Of a stretch of DNA of 64,000 bases, positions 25,267-33,441 are shown piece by piece. The stretch spans positions 310,001 through 374,000 of the forward strand of contig NZ_JBPAXY010000002.1 of assembly GCF_050897975.1 (NCBI RefSeq). The letters run 5' to 3'. Made by a program: the position numbers and the translations under genes. Source of the stretch: Pseudooceanicola sp050897975. Its GTDB lineage: Bacteria > Pseudomonadota > Alphaproteobacteria > Rhodobacterales > Rhodobacteraceae. The first letter of the stretch is position 1. The number at the start of each line of letters is the position of its first letter. The notes under the pieces are model-generated. The model was not told where the DNA came from. It did not search any database and was given only the letters and a program-made list of their open reading frames with translations.

Positions 25267-26241
25267 ATGTCTGACACACCCACCATGCCGCAACCCGACC
25301 TGGCCCATCTGGGCCATGTCGAAGTGCTGACCGACAAGTATGACGAAAGCCTCGACTTCTTCACCCGGGTTTTCGGGCTGAAACTCTCCGCCGAGGATGA
25401 GACCAGCGCCTATCTGCGCGCCTGGGAGGATTACGAGTTCTGCTCGTTGAAGCTGACGCGGGCCGATACCACGGGCATTGGCCATATCGGCTATCGCGTC
25501 GCCTCGCCCGAGGCGCTGGAGCGGCGGGTGGCGGCCATCGAGGCCAGCGATTACGTGAAGCACGGCTGGGTCGAAGGCGACCAGAGCCACGGGCGCGCCT
25601 ACCGCTTCGAAGATCCCTTCGGCCATGTTTTCGAGCTGTACTGGGATACGGTGAAATACCAGGCCCCGCCCGAGGATGCCTCGGCGCTGAAGAACCTCGC
25701 CTCGCGCTATCATGCCCAGGGCATCAGCCCGCGCCGCATCGACCACGTCAACCTGCTGGGCGAGGACGTGCGCGCCTTCAAGGACTGGGTGGATACCTGC
25801 CTCGGCTCGCGCGTGACCGAGTATATCCAGCTGGACAACGGGCGCATGGGGGGCTGCTGGTTCTCGTGCAACAACAAGACCTATGACCTGGTCTGTTCCG
25901 AGGAACGCGGCGGCGGCCAGGGCCGTCTGCACCATGTCACCTTCGCCACCGACACCCGCGAGGACATCCTGCGCGCCGCCGATATCTATCTGGAGAACGG
26001 CGTGCATATCGAGACCGGGCCGCACAAGCACGCGATCCAGGGGTCGTTCTTCCTCTATGCCTGGGAGCCGGCGGGCAACCGGATCGAGCTGGCCAATGCC
26101 GGCGCCCGGCTGATCCTGGATCCCAGCTGGGAGCCCGTGGTCTGGACCGAGGCCGACCGCAAGAAGGGCCAGGCCTGGGGCCTGAAGACCATCGAGACAT
26201 TCCACACCCACGGCACCCCGCCGGTAGAAAAGAAGGACTGA
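25267..26241 (+). CDS. Type I (VOC-fold) extradiol ring-cleavage dioxygenase
   Basis: A 324-residue two-domain vicinal-oxygen-chelate protein like catechol 2,3-dioxygenase. The N-terminal domain has LGHVEVLTDKYDESLDFFTR; the C-terminal catalytic domain carries the 2-His-1-Glu iron triad in RRIDHVNLLG (about residue 157), GRLHHVTFATD (about 222) and NRIELANAG (about 275), plus GSFFLYAWEPAGNR. GGGAGG precedes the ATG. It is 21 bases after galB and 3 bases before the aldolase. Gallate clusters normally use a LigB-type enzyme, already present at 19198, so this second, unrelated dioxygenase may open another catechol-type ring that feeds the same lower pathway. Confidence 0.8.
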   Translation: MSDTPTMPQPDLAHLGHVEVLTDKYDESLDFFTRVFGLKLSAEDETSAYLRAWEDYEFCSLKLTRADTTGIGHIGYRVASPEALERRVAAIEASDYVKHGWVEGDQSHGRAYRFEDPFGHVFELYWDTVKYQAPPEDASALKNLASRYHAQGISPRRIDHVNLLGEDVRAFKDWVDTCLGSRVTEYIQLDNGRMGGCWFSCNNKTYDLVCSEERGGGQGRLHHVTFATDTREDILRAADIYLENGVHIETGPHKHAIQGSFFLYAWEPAGNRIELANAGARLILDPSWEPVVWTEADRKKGQAWGLKTIETFHTHGTPPVEKKD

Positions 26242-26244
26242 CCC

Positions 26245-26916
26245 ATGGGCGTTGTCGTTCAGAACATCCAACGCGCCGACCCGGCGATCATCGACGAACT
26301 GGCCGCCGCGGGCGTGGCCACGGTGCACGAGGCCGCGGGCCGCACCGGCTGTCTGGCCGCCTACATGCGGCCCATCCAGCAGGGGGTGAAGGTGGCAGGC
26401 AGCGCCGTGACCATCTCGGCCCCGCCGGGGGACAACTGGATGCTGCATGTGGCGATCGAACAGCTTCAGCCGGGCGATCTGCTGGTGCTGGCGCCGACCT
26501 CGCCCTGCGACAACGGCTATTTCGGCGACCTGCTGGCGACCTCGGCCCAGGCCCGGGGCTGTCGCGGCCTGATCATCGACGCGGGCGTGCGCGACACCGC
26601 CGACCTGCGCGAGATGAACTTTCCCGTCTGGTCCAAGGCCGTGTCCTGCCAGGGGACGGTAAAGGAAACGCTTGGGTCGGTGAACGTGGATATCGTCTGC
26701 GCCGGTCAGGCGATCCGCGCGGGCGATATCGTGGTGGCCGACGACGACGGTGTCTGCGTGGTGCGCCGCGAGGAGGCCGAGACCGTGCTGGCCGCGACGC
26801 GCAAGCGTCTGGCGGCGGAAGAGGCCAAGCGGGTGCGCCTGGCGGCGGGCGAGCTGGGCCTCGACATCTACGACATGCGGCCCCGGCTGGAGGCCAAGGG
26901 GCTGAAGTACATCTGA
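26245..26916 (+). CDS. galC: 4-carboxy-4-hydroxy-2-oxoadipate aldolase (GalC/LigK type, RraA-like fold)
   Basis: A 223-residue class II aldolase of the HMG/CHA aldolase family. It shows HEAAGRTGCLAAYMRPIQQG (about residue 29), QPGDLLVLAP (about 75) and the pyruvate/metal-binding GLIIDAGVRDTADLREM (about 107, with the conserved Arg-Asp pair). It splits 4-carboxy-4-hydroxy-2-oxoadipate into pyruvate and oxaloacetate and can decarboxylate oxaloacetate. It is three bases after the dioxygenase. A GC-rich hairpin and a TTGAGCC/GGCTCAA inverted repeat lie between it and the tautomerase (26917-26956). Confidence 0.92.
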   Translation: MGVVVQNIQRADPAIIDELAAAGVATVHEAAGRTGCLAAYMRPIQQGVKVAGSAVTISAPPGDNWMLHVAIEQLQPGDLLVLAPTSPCDNGYFGDLLATSAQARGCRGLIIDAGVRDTADLREMNFPVWSKAVSCQGTVKETLGSVNVDIVCAGQAIRAGDIVVADDDGVCVVRREEAETVLAATRKRLAAEEAKRVRLAAGELGLDIYDMRPRLEAKGLKYI

Positions 26917-26956
26917 GGGGGAGGGGGCGCTGCCCCCTCTTGAGCCTGCGGCTCAA
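26917..26956. repeat. Intergenic hairpins between galC and galD
   Basis: GAGGGGG/CCCCCTC-type inverted sequence around 26921-26940 is followed by TTGAGCC and GGCTCAA with a 3-base loop (26940-26956). A similar GGCTCAAGGGGGG arrangement occurs at 30697-30710, so this is a recurrent intergenic pattern. There is no T tract, so I do not call a terminator. Confidence 0.45.
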
Positions 26957-26999
26957 TTCACCCCCGGAGTATTGCAGGCCCGGTGATGGGAGAGGCGCG

Positions 27000-28070
27000 A
27001 TGCACAATGAGACTGATGGCATTCCCTGCCTGTGGATGCGGGGCGGGACCTCGAAGGGGGCCTATTTCCTGGCCTCGGATCTGCCCGAAGACGTGGCGGC
27101 GCGGGATGCGCTGTTGCTTGGGATCATGGGATCGCCCGATCCGCGGCAGATCGACGGGATCGGGGGGGCGGATCCGCTGACCTCGAAAGTGGCCGTGCTG
27201 GGCCCGCCGACGCAGGCGGATGCGGATGTGGATTACCTCTTTCTTCAGGTCTTCGTCGATCAGGCCATCGTCACCGACGCCCAGGGCTGCGGGAATATCC
27301 TGGCGGGCGTAGGGCCTGCGGCCATCGAACGCGGGCTGGTGCCCGTGGCAGGCGATGTGACCCCGGTACGGATCCATATGCGCAACACCGGCGAGGTGGC
27401 CGTGGCGAAGGTGCAGACGCCGGGTGGGCGGGTGACCTACGCGGGGGAGGCCAGCATCGACGGGGTGCCCGGCCGTCATGCCCCGGTGCCGCTGATGTTC
27501 ACCGGCACGGCCGGGTCGATGACCGGGGGCGGCGTCATGCTGCCCACCGGGCGGGGCGTGGACGTGATCGAGGGTGTGGCCTGCACCCTGATCGACAACG
27601 GAATGCCCTGCGTGATCCTGGCGGCCAGCGATCTGGGGCTGACCGGTGCCGAGACCCGCGACGAGCTGGAGGCGAACAGCGCGTTGAAAGAGCGGCTGGA
27701 GGCGATCCGCCGGAGTGCCGGGCCGCTGATGAACCTGGGCGATGTCACCGAGAAATCGGTGCCGAAGATGACCCTGGTCTCGGCCCCCAGCGATGGTGGC
27801 GCGATCAGCACCCGCAGCTTCATCCCGCATCGTTGCCATGCCTCGATCGGGGTTTTCGCCGCCGTCACCGTGGCCTCGGCCTGCCTGGTCGAGGGCAGCC
27901 CCGCCGCCGCCCTGGCCCACCTGCCCGCCGACGGCCGGTTCCGGATCGAGCACCCCTCGGGCGCCGCCGAGGTGCTGATCGAAACCGACGCGGAGGGCGC
28001 CATCACCGGCGCGGGCACCCTGCGCACGGCACGCAAGCTGTTTGACGGGCGGGTCTTTTCCCAGGCCTAG
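27000..28070 (+). CDS. galD: 4-oxalomesaconate tautomerase (GalD type, PrpF family)
   Basis: A 356-residue PrpF/diaminopimelate-epimerase-fold isomerase. Family marks are LWMRGGTSKGAYFLASDLPE near the N terminus (Lys in TSKG), GCGNILAGVGPAAIERGLV (about residue 98, catalytic Cys region) and MPCVILAASDLGLTG (about 203). It converts the keto to the enol form of 4-oxalomesaconate before hydration by GalB. GGGAG precedes the ATG. It closes the operon and its stop (CTAG) is shared base-for-base with the convergent rraA stop. Confidence 0.9.
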   Translation: MHNETDGIPCLWMRGGTSKGAYFLASDLPEDVAARDALLLGIMGSPDPRQIDGIGGADPLTSKVAVLGPPTQADADVDYLFLQVFVDQAIVTDAQGCGNILAGVGPAAIERGLVPVAGDVTPVRIHMRNTGEVAVAKVQTPGGRVTYAGEASIDGVPGRHAPVPLMFTGTAGSMTGGGVMLPTGRGVDVIEGVACTLIDNGMPCVILAASDLGLTGAETRDELEANSALKERLEAIRRSAGPLMNLGDVTEKSVPKMTLVSAPSDGGAISTRSFIPHRCHASIGVFAAVTVASACLVEGSPAAALAHLPADGRFRIEHPSGAAEVLIETDAEGAITGAGTLRTARKLFDGRVFSQA

Positions 28071-28555
28071 CCGAAGGGGTGTGCGATCTCGGGCGGGAAG
28101 ATCACCGTGCCGTCCGCGTCATGGAAGAGATAGCCGTAGGGGTCGACCCGGGCGCCGCCCAGGTGCAGGCGCACATCCACCTGCCCGTCGCCGCGTGCCA
28201 TGCCGTGGCGCGGGATATGGCCCAGGGCCAGCACCCCGATGTCGATCTGGCGGAGCTCGGTCACGTCCTTCACCGCGCCCCAGATCACCAGCCCGGCCCA
28301 GCCGTTCTCGGCAAAGCGCCGGGTCAGGCGCCCGCCCAGCAGGGCCGCGTGCAGCGACGCCCCGCCATCCACCACCAGGACGCGCCCGTCGCCCTCGCTG
28401 CGCGACATTTCCCGCAGTTTGGTGTTGTCTTCGTAGCATTTGAGGGTTTCGATCGGACCCTGAAAACAGGTCCTGGCCCCGTAAGAGGTCAGCCCATAGG
28501 GCAGGATCTCTATCGCATTGCCGTAATCTTCATGCAGGTCGCACGTCGTCTTCAT
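28067..28555 (-). CDS. rraA: RraA-family protein (RNase E activity regulator-like)
   Basis: A 162-residue RraA-fold protein: EILPYGLTSYGARTCFQGPI (about residue 14), VLVVDGGASLHAALLGGRL (about 58) and LVIWGAVKDVTELRQIDIGV (about 85). Its length and the sequence WGAVKDV-x-x-LxQIDIGV fit true RraA, which binds RNase E, better than the aldolase branch of the fold. The ATG at 28555 is preferred; a longer start (28588) would overlap the divergent permease start, and neither has a clear ribosome-binding site. Because it borders an aldolase/tautomerase operon, an enzyme role cannot be excluded. Confidence 0.75.
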   Translation of the reverse strand: MKTTCDLHEDYGNAIEILPYGLTSYGARTCFQGPIETLKCYEDNTKLREMSRSEGDGRVLVVDGGASLHAALLGGRLTRRFAENGWAGLVIWGAVKDVTELRQIDIGVLALGHIPRHGMARGDGQVDVRLHLGGARVDPYGYLFHDADGTVIFPPEIAHPFG

Positions 28556-28586
28556 CTGCACCAATTCCAAAGGGAGAGCTGGCCGC

Positions 28587-29348
28587 ATGGAACGCCTCTA
28601 CGCGCTGATGTTCAATGGATTGCCGGTGGAATCCGGGCTTCTCATGGCGGGTATGAGCTTTGCGTCTAGCTTCATCACCGCCGCCATGGGGATTGGTGGC
28701 GGGGTGCTGCTCTTGGCGGTGATGGCCAGCCTGGTGCCGCCGCTGGCGCTGATCCCGGTGCATGGGGTGATCCAGCTGGGGTCGAACTTCTTTCGCGCCG
28801 TGCTACTGCGGGCCCATGTCGAGTGGCGCGTGGTGGCCGCCTTTGCCGCGGGCGCCGCCCTGGGGGTGGTGCTGGGCGGATCGGTGGCGGTGCGGCTGGA
28901 TCCGGCGCTGGTGCAGATCGGCATCGGCGCCTTCGTGCTGTGGTCGGTGCTGCGCCAGCCGCCCGCCTGGCTGGCCCGGGCGGGGGCACTCAGCGGGCTG
29001 GTGTCCTCGGTGCTGACCATGTTCTTTGGCGCCACCGGGCCCTTCGTGGCCAACTACGTCAAGTCGCTGGCCCTGCCGCGCCAGGCCCATGTGGGCACCC
29101 ATGCGGTGCTGATGACGATCCAGCACAGCCTGAAAAGCCTGACCTTCGGCTTTCTCGGCTTTGCCTTCGGGCCCTGGGCCGGGTTCATCGCCCTGATGAT
29201 CGCCATGGGGTTCCTGGGGACGATGGCGGGCAAGCGGGTGCTGCTGCGCCTCGATGACCGGCAGTTCCGCCGGGCGTTGACCCTGGCGCTGGTGCTGATC
29301 TCGGCCCGGCTGATCTGGCTGGGCACCCGCGCCCTGCTGGCCGGTTAA
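28587..29348 (+). CDS. TauE/SafE (TSUP) family membrane permease
   Basis: A 253-residue protein with about seven to eight hydrophobic segments and the two-repeat TSUP pattern: FITAAMGIGGGVLLLAV (about residue 31), HGVIQLGSNFFRAVL (about 59), MFFGATGPFVANYVKSL (about 147) and HAVLMTIQHSLKSLTFG (about 172). Members export or import small organic or sulfur-containing anions such as sulfoacetate or sulfite. The stop overlaps that of the convergent dehydrogenase (shared TTAA). The cargo is unknown. Confidence 0.88.
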   Translation: MERLYALMFNGLPVESGLLMAGMSFASSFITAAMGIGGGVLLLAVMASLVPPLALIPVHGVIQLGSNFFRAVLLRAHVEWRVVAAFAAGAALGVVLGGSVAVRLDPALVQIGIGAFVLWSVLRQPPAWLARAGALSGLVSSVLTMFFGATGPFVANYVKSLALPRQAHVGTHAVLMTIQHSLKSLTFGFLGFAFGPWAGFIALMIAMGFLGTMAGKRVLLRLDDRQFRRALTLALVLISARLIWLGTRALLAG

Positions 29349-30346
29349 CGGCCCAGGGCCTCGATCTCCTCCAACAGCGGACGATCCACGGCGATCCCGC
29401 TTTGCGACAGCTGGGCGCGCAGCTGCTGGCGGCGACGGCCGGGCAGGCGGGCGCCCTCCATCCCCTCGATCTCGCCCGCCAGGTCGGCGAAACGCGCCGT
29501 GGCCCCGGGGCCGAAGACCGTGGCGTCGATGGCCAGGATCACCTGCCCCACGCCCATGGGGGCACCCTCGGTGGCAAAGAAGGAATTGGCCTCGTGCCCG
29601 TAAAGGGCGCCGGTCAGCCCGGCAGCCAGCATCTCGACCATGATCGCCAGCGCGGTGCCCTTGGCCTGGCCCATGGGCAGCATGGTGCCCGCCATGGCGG
29701 CCTGGGCATCGGTGGTGGGGTCGCCCGCCGCATCCAGGGCCCAGCCTTCGGGAATGTCCTCACCCCTCTGGGTGGCGGCCATGATCTTGCCCTTGGCCAC
29801 CTTCGACAGCGACACGTCGACGACCACCGGGTCGCCCCCCGCGACAGGGGCGGCAAAGGCGATGGGATCGGTGCCGAAGAGCGCCTTGCGCCCGCCCCAG
29901 GGGGCCATGGCAGCGGGGGCATTGGCCATGAAGATGGCCAGAAAGCCCTGCCGGGCCAGCCGCTCGACCGGCAGGCCCGCGACACCGCAGTGGTGTGAAT
30001 TGTGCAACCCGGCCAGGGCGATCCCATTGTCGCGTGCCATCTCGGGCAGTTGCTCCAGCGCCATGTCGAGGGCCGGGTAGGCGAAACCGTCATGGGCATC
30101 GACCAGCAGGGCGCCGGGCCGCATCCGTTGGCTGGTCGGCTGGACGCGGCCCTTCACCTTGCCCGACAGCACATGGCGGGCATAGATCGGCAGACGGCGC
30201 AGCCCGTGGCCGTATTGCCCGGTCAGCTCGGCCCCCACCAGGGCCTCGGCCACCGGGGTGGCATTGGCGGGATCGGTGCCACAGCGGACAAGGGTATCGA
30301 CGACGAGGGCATGGGCCTCGGCGGGGGTCATGGTGCGGCTGGTCAT
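29345..30346 (-). CDS. Ldh/malate-lactate-type NAD(P)-dependent 2-hydroxyacid dehydrogenase
   Basis: A 333-residue member of the Ldh_2 (YiaK/ComC/sulfolactate dehydrogenase) family, whose fold is distinct from classical lactate dehydrogenases. Evidence: GAELTGQYGHGLRRLPIYAR near residue 38 (family pattern with conserved His), LHNSHHCGVAGLPVERLARQ near 115, TDPIAFAAPVAGGDPVVVDVS near 165 and MLAAGLTGALYGHEANSF near 250. The start at 30346 is a choice among several ATGs, none with a strong ribosome-binding site. Substrates in the family include malate, sulfolactate, ureidoglycolate and 2,3-diketogulonate. The nearby TauE/SafE permease makes a sulfolactate link thinkable but unproven. Confidence 0.82.
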   Translation of the reverse strand: MTSRTMTPAEAHALVVDTLVRCGTDPANATPVAEALVGAELTGQYGHGLRRLPIYARHVLSGKVKGRVQPTSQRMRPGALLVDAHDGFAYPALDMALEQLPEMARDNGIALAGLHNSHHCGVAGLPVERLARQGFLAIFMANAPAAMAPWGGRKALFGTDPIAFAAPVAGGDPVVVDVSLSKVAKGKIMAATQRGEDIPEGWALDAAGDPTTDAQAAMAGTMLPMGQAKGTALAIMVEMLAAGLTGALYGHEANSFFATEGAPMGVGQVILAIDATVFGPGATARFADLAGEIEGMEGARLPGRRRQQLRAQLSQSGIAVDRPLLEEIEALGR

Positions 30347-30453
30347 GGGAGAGGTCCGATCTGGCAACGTGGCGCCAATGGACCGCCTGGACACCGGACA
30401 GTCAAGCCGATGTCCCGCGCCATTTTATCGCCCTGCCGGGCGATGCCTCCCTA

Positions 30454-30635
30454 GCGGGGATATTTTTGGCAATGAGAAGAGCAAGGGGGTGGCGCCTCAA
30501 AGCCCCGAGCGCCCCCGGCTGGAATGTAGGCCAACAGGACGCGGCGCGCAGATGTTGGCGGACTTTGCAGCCGGGGCGCCGCCGCTGCTTTGCCGTGCCC
30601 CGCCCCTCTCTTCTCATTGCCGGAAATATCCCGGG
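30454..30635. repeat. ~182-bp imperfect palindrome with conserved ends (possible miniature element)
   Basis: Two ~83-nt arms (30454-30536 and 30553-30635) are inverted copies of each other, roughly three-quarters matching by eye, around a 16-nt centre. The outer ends carry a conserved motif, ATATTTTTGGCAATGAGAA at 30460-30478, whose inverted form is at 30611-30632. The same motif occurs alone at 46107-46129. A transcript could fold into one long hairpin. There is no coding frame or transposase. It fills most of the 30347-30728 gap. Confidence 0.7.
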
Positions 30636-30651
30636 GGCTGAGCGGCGTCTC

Positions 30652-30674
30652 GGAAATCGTCCGGGGGACGATTT
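30652..30674. repeat. Perfect short palindrome downstream of lhgO
   Basis: GAAATCGTCC and GGACGATTTC are perfect 10-bp inverted arms around GGG. A sister of the same type (AAACCGTCC/GGACGGTTT around CCC) lies at 35730-35750. Both resemble the short palindromes scattered in Rhodobacterales intergenic regions. Confidence 0.55.
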
Positions 30675-30728
30675 CAGCCGCGAAGGAGCCCGCGAGGGCT
30701 CAAGGGGGGCAGAGCCCCCTTCCTTCCT

Positions 30729-31928
30729 CTAAGCCTCGCGGGACCCAAGCAGCTTCTCCGCGATCAGGTCGCCGATCGGCAGGGCCGAGGTCGCCGCCGG
30801 GCTTGGGGCGTTGCAGACATGCAGCATCCGGTCGGTGTCGAGAAAGACGAAATCCTGGCTCATCCTGCCGTCCTTCAGGATCGCCTGGGCGCGGATGCCG
30901 CAGGGTTCCGGCGTCAGATCCGACAGCTCCAGCGCCGGGCAGTAGCGGCGGCAGGTCTCCAGATAGCGGCGGCGGAACAGGGAATTGCCGATCTCGGTCA
31001 GGCCCGGGCCGACATATTGCAGGATGGACTTCCAGAAGCCCGGGAAACTCAGCATCTGGGCGGCGTCGCGAAGGTTCACCGATCCTTTCGGATAGCCCTC
31101 GCGCGCGAAGCCCAGCATGGCGTTCGGGCCGATGGTGACATAGCCGTCGATCATCGGGGTCAGATGGGTGCCCAGGAAGGGCAGGCCCGGTTCCGGCACC
31201 GGGTAGATCATCGCATGGACCACATCGTTGCGGCGCGGCGCCAGGCGGTAGTATTCGCCGCGGAAGGGCACGATTTGCAGCCCCGGGTCGATCCCCGCCA
31301 TTCGCGCCACCCGGTCCGATTGCAGCCCGGCGCAGGCCACCAGGCGGCGCGCCGCGATCCTGTCGCACCCGGTGTCGATGCTCACCCGGTCGCCGGTCTC
31401 GGTGATGGCGCGCGGCGCAGTCTGGAACCGGATCTCGGCGCCCTGGGCGGTGATCTCGGCCAGGATCGCCTGCATGACCCTGGTGTAATCGACAATCGCC
31501 GCCTCGGGGACATGGATCGCCCCCAGGCCGGTGACATTGGGTTCGCGCGCCGCGATCTCGGGCCCGTCGATCCGCTCGGCCCGGATGCCGTTCTCGCCCG
31601 CCCGGGTGAAAAGCGCGTCCAGGCGCGGCAGTTCTTCGGGGCGGGTGGCAACGATCAGCTTGCCGCGCTCTTCGTAGGGAATCCCATGTGCCTGACAGAA
31701 GGCCTTGGTGCGCGCCGCCCCCTCGCGGCACAGCCGCGCCTTGAAGGATCCCGGCGCATAATAGATTCCGGAATGGATCACGCCTGAGTTGCGCCCGGTC
31801 TGGTGGCGGCCCAGATCGGCCTCTTTTTCCAGCAGCAACAGCGAGGCGCCGGGGGTCCGCGCCAACAGCGCACGGGCGGTGGCCAGCCCGACGATGCCGC
31901 CGCCGATAATGCAATAGTCGTAGATCAT
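30729..31928 (-). CDS. lhgO: L-2-hydroxyglutarate oxidase/dehydrogenase (LhgO)
   Basis: A 399-residue FAD-dependent DAO-fold oxidoreductase. The N terminus has the dinucleotide-binding YDYCIIGGGIVGLATARALL; LhgO/L2HGDH marks are GRNSGVIHSGIYYAPGSFKA (about residue 47), VPFRGEYYRLAPRRNDVVHA (about 225) and the C-terminal DFVFLDTDRMLHVCNAPSPA. It oxidises L-2-hydroxyglutarate to 2-oxoglutarate and passes electrons to the quinone pool. The ATG at 31928 gives the expected length; a frame open far upstream is antisense to the CoA-transferase gene. It is divergent from that gene with a 192-base gap. Confidence 0.9.
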   Translation of the reverse strand: MIYDYCIIGGGIVGLATARALLARTPGASLLLLEKEADLGRHQTGRNSGVIHSGIYYAPGSFKARLCREGAARTKAFCQAHGIPYEERGKLIVATRPEELPRLDALFTRAGENGIRAERIDGPEIAAREPNVTGLGAIHVPEAAIVDYTRVMQAILAEITAQGAEIRFQTAPRAITETGDRVSIDTGCDRIAARRLVACAGLQSDRVARMAGIDPGLQIVPFRGEYYRLAPRRNDVVHAMIYPVPEPGLPFLGTHLTPMIDGYVTIGPNAMLGFAREGYPKGSVNLRDAAQMLSFPGFWKSILQYVGPGLTEIGNSLFRRRYLETCRRYCPALELSDLTPEPCGIRAQAILKDGRMSQDFVFLDTDRMLHVCNAPSPAATSALPIGDLIAEKLLGSREA

Positions 31929-32120
31929 GGTTCGGCCTGTCCCTGTGCGTGGCGGGGGCCGTCCCTCCTCCGGACGGTGCCGGGCGAGGATGCCAGCTGC
32001 TCCGGCAAAGCGCCAGAGGGGCCGCCTATGCGCCCGGCGCATCAGGCCATGACCAGAACTCGTTTCATCTCTGGGGCTTCGCCCGCTAGGTAGGGGGCAG
32101 GCATGACGAGAGGGAATGAC

Positions 32121-33266
32121 ATGGCAGAGGCGCCGCTGAAGGGATTGAAAGTTGTCGAACTGGCGCGGATCCTCGCCGGGCCCTGGATCGGCCAGACCCT
32201 GGCCGATCTCGGCGCCGAGGTGATCAAGGTCGAGGCGCCCGAGGGCGACGACACCCGACGCTGGGGCCCGCCCTTCATCACCCGCCCCGACGGCAAGGGC
32301 GGCGAGGAAACCGTGGCCGCCTATTTCCACGCCGCCAACCGGGGCAAGACCTCGATCACCTGCGATTTCGGCGACGCGGCGCAGCTGGAAAAGCTGAAGG
32401 CGCTGATCGCCCAGGCCGATGTGGTGCTGGAGAACTTCAAGGTCGGCGGGCTGGCCAAGTTCGGGCTGGATTACGACAGCCTGAAGGAGGCCAACCCGGG
32501 GCTGGTCTATGCCTCTGTCACCGGCTTTGGCCAGGACGGGCCGCGCGCCAAGCAGCCGGGCTATGACTTCCTGATCCAGGGGATGTGCGGCATCATGGAC
32601 CTGACCGGCGATCCGACGGGGGAGCCGCAGAAGATCGGCGTGGCCTGGATCGACATCTTCACCGGGCTTTACGGGGTGATCGGCGTGCAGGCGGCCCTGG
32701 CCGAGCGGGCGCGATCCGGCAAGGGCCAGCATGTGGACCTCAGCCTGCTGGACGCGGGCGTGGGAGTGCTGGCCAATCAGGCGATGAACTTCCTTCTGGG
32801 CGGCCAGGTGCCGCACCGGCTGGGCAATGCCCACCCCTCGATCGTGCCCTATCAGGTCTTTCCCGCCGCCGACGGCCATTTCATCGTCGCCTGTGGCAAC
32901 GACCGGCAGTTCCGCGCGCTGTGCGGGATCCTCGGCCTCGATCTGGCGGATGATCCCGACTTTGCCACCAATGCCGCCCGGGTCGGCAACCGCGACCGGC
33001 TGGCGGCGCTGATTTCCGACAAGACCGGCGCCCGGCCCAAGGCCGAGCTGATCGCGGCGATGGAGGCGGGCGGCGTGCCCGGCGGGCCGATCAACACCGT
33101 CGAAGAGGCCCTGGCCGATCCCCAGATCGTCGCGCGCGGAATGCAGATCGCCCCCGAGGGCCTGTCCGGGCTGCGCTCGCCGGTGCGGTTCTCGCGCTCT
33201 GACCTGGCGGTCGACAAGGCCGCCCCGGCCCTGGGCGACGGCGCGTGGCGATTCTCTGACCGCTAA
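32121..33266 (+). CDS. Family III CoA-transferase (CaiB/BaiF type)
   Basis: A 381-residue CoA-transferase that moves CoA between carboxylic acids through an aspartyl-CoA thioester. Seen: LKVVELARILAGPWIGQTLA at the N terminus, VSVTGFGQDGPRA-type region (ASVTGFGQDGPRAKQPGYDF near residue 135), the probable catalytic Asp178 in AWIDIFTG, and VPGGPINTVEEALADPQIVA near 315. The start at 32121 has GAGAGGG upstream; an ATG at 32103 is also possible. A TGTATACA site begins four bases after the stop but more likely serves folD. The acid substrate is not readable; dicarboxylates are frequent in this branch. Confidence 0.88.
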   Translation: MAEAPLKGLKVVELARILAGPWIGQTLADLGAEVIKVEAPEGDDTRRWGPPFITRPDGKGGEETVAAYFHAANRGKTSITCDFGDAAQLEKLKALIAQADVVLENFKVGGLAKFGLDYDSLKEANPGLVYASVTGFGQDGPRAKQPGYDFLIQGMCGIMDLTGDPTGEPQKIGVAWIDIFTGLYGVIGVQAALAERARSGKGQHVDLSLLDAGVGVLANQAMNFLLGGQVPHRLGNAHPSIVPYQVFPAADGHFIVACGNDRQFRALCGILGLDLADDPDFATNAARVGNRDRLAALISDKTGARPKAELIAAMEAGGVPGGPINTVEEALADPQIVARGMQIAPEGLSGLRSPVRFSRSDLAVDKAAPALGDGAWRFSDR

Positions 33267-33269
33267 CGG

Positions 33270-33277
33270 TGTATACA
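33270..33277. promoter_or_regulatory. TGTATACA operator, distal site upstream of folD-purU
   Basis: A perfect palindrome four bases after the CoA-transferase stop and 491 bases before the folD start. It pairs with the copy at 33434, centre-to-centre distance 164 bases. Confidence 0.6.
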
Positions 33278-33433
33278 ATTCTTCGCGATCACGCCGCCCG
33301 GCCCGCCGCCTGACCGGGTGCCGCCCCAGGCCGAAAGAAGCCTATGGTGGAGAAAATTCCCTATAAGCGCCTGAAACCTCACCCCTCCCCGGGCGGGGCG
33401 CAACAAAAGGCGTGACCTCTGCCCTCGATGCCA

Positions 33434-33441
33434 TGTATACA
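33434..33441. promoter_or_regulatory. TGTATACA operator, proximal site upstream of folD-purU
   Basis: A perfect palindrome in ATGTATACAC, 327 bases before the folD start codon. The gap 33267-33768 otherwise holds no gene I can support; a 110-codon frame starting near 33456 reads like non-coding GC-rich sequence. The folD transcript therefore probably has a long leader. Confidence 0.65.
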
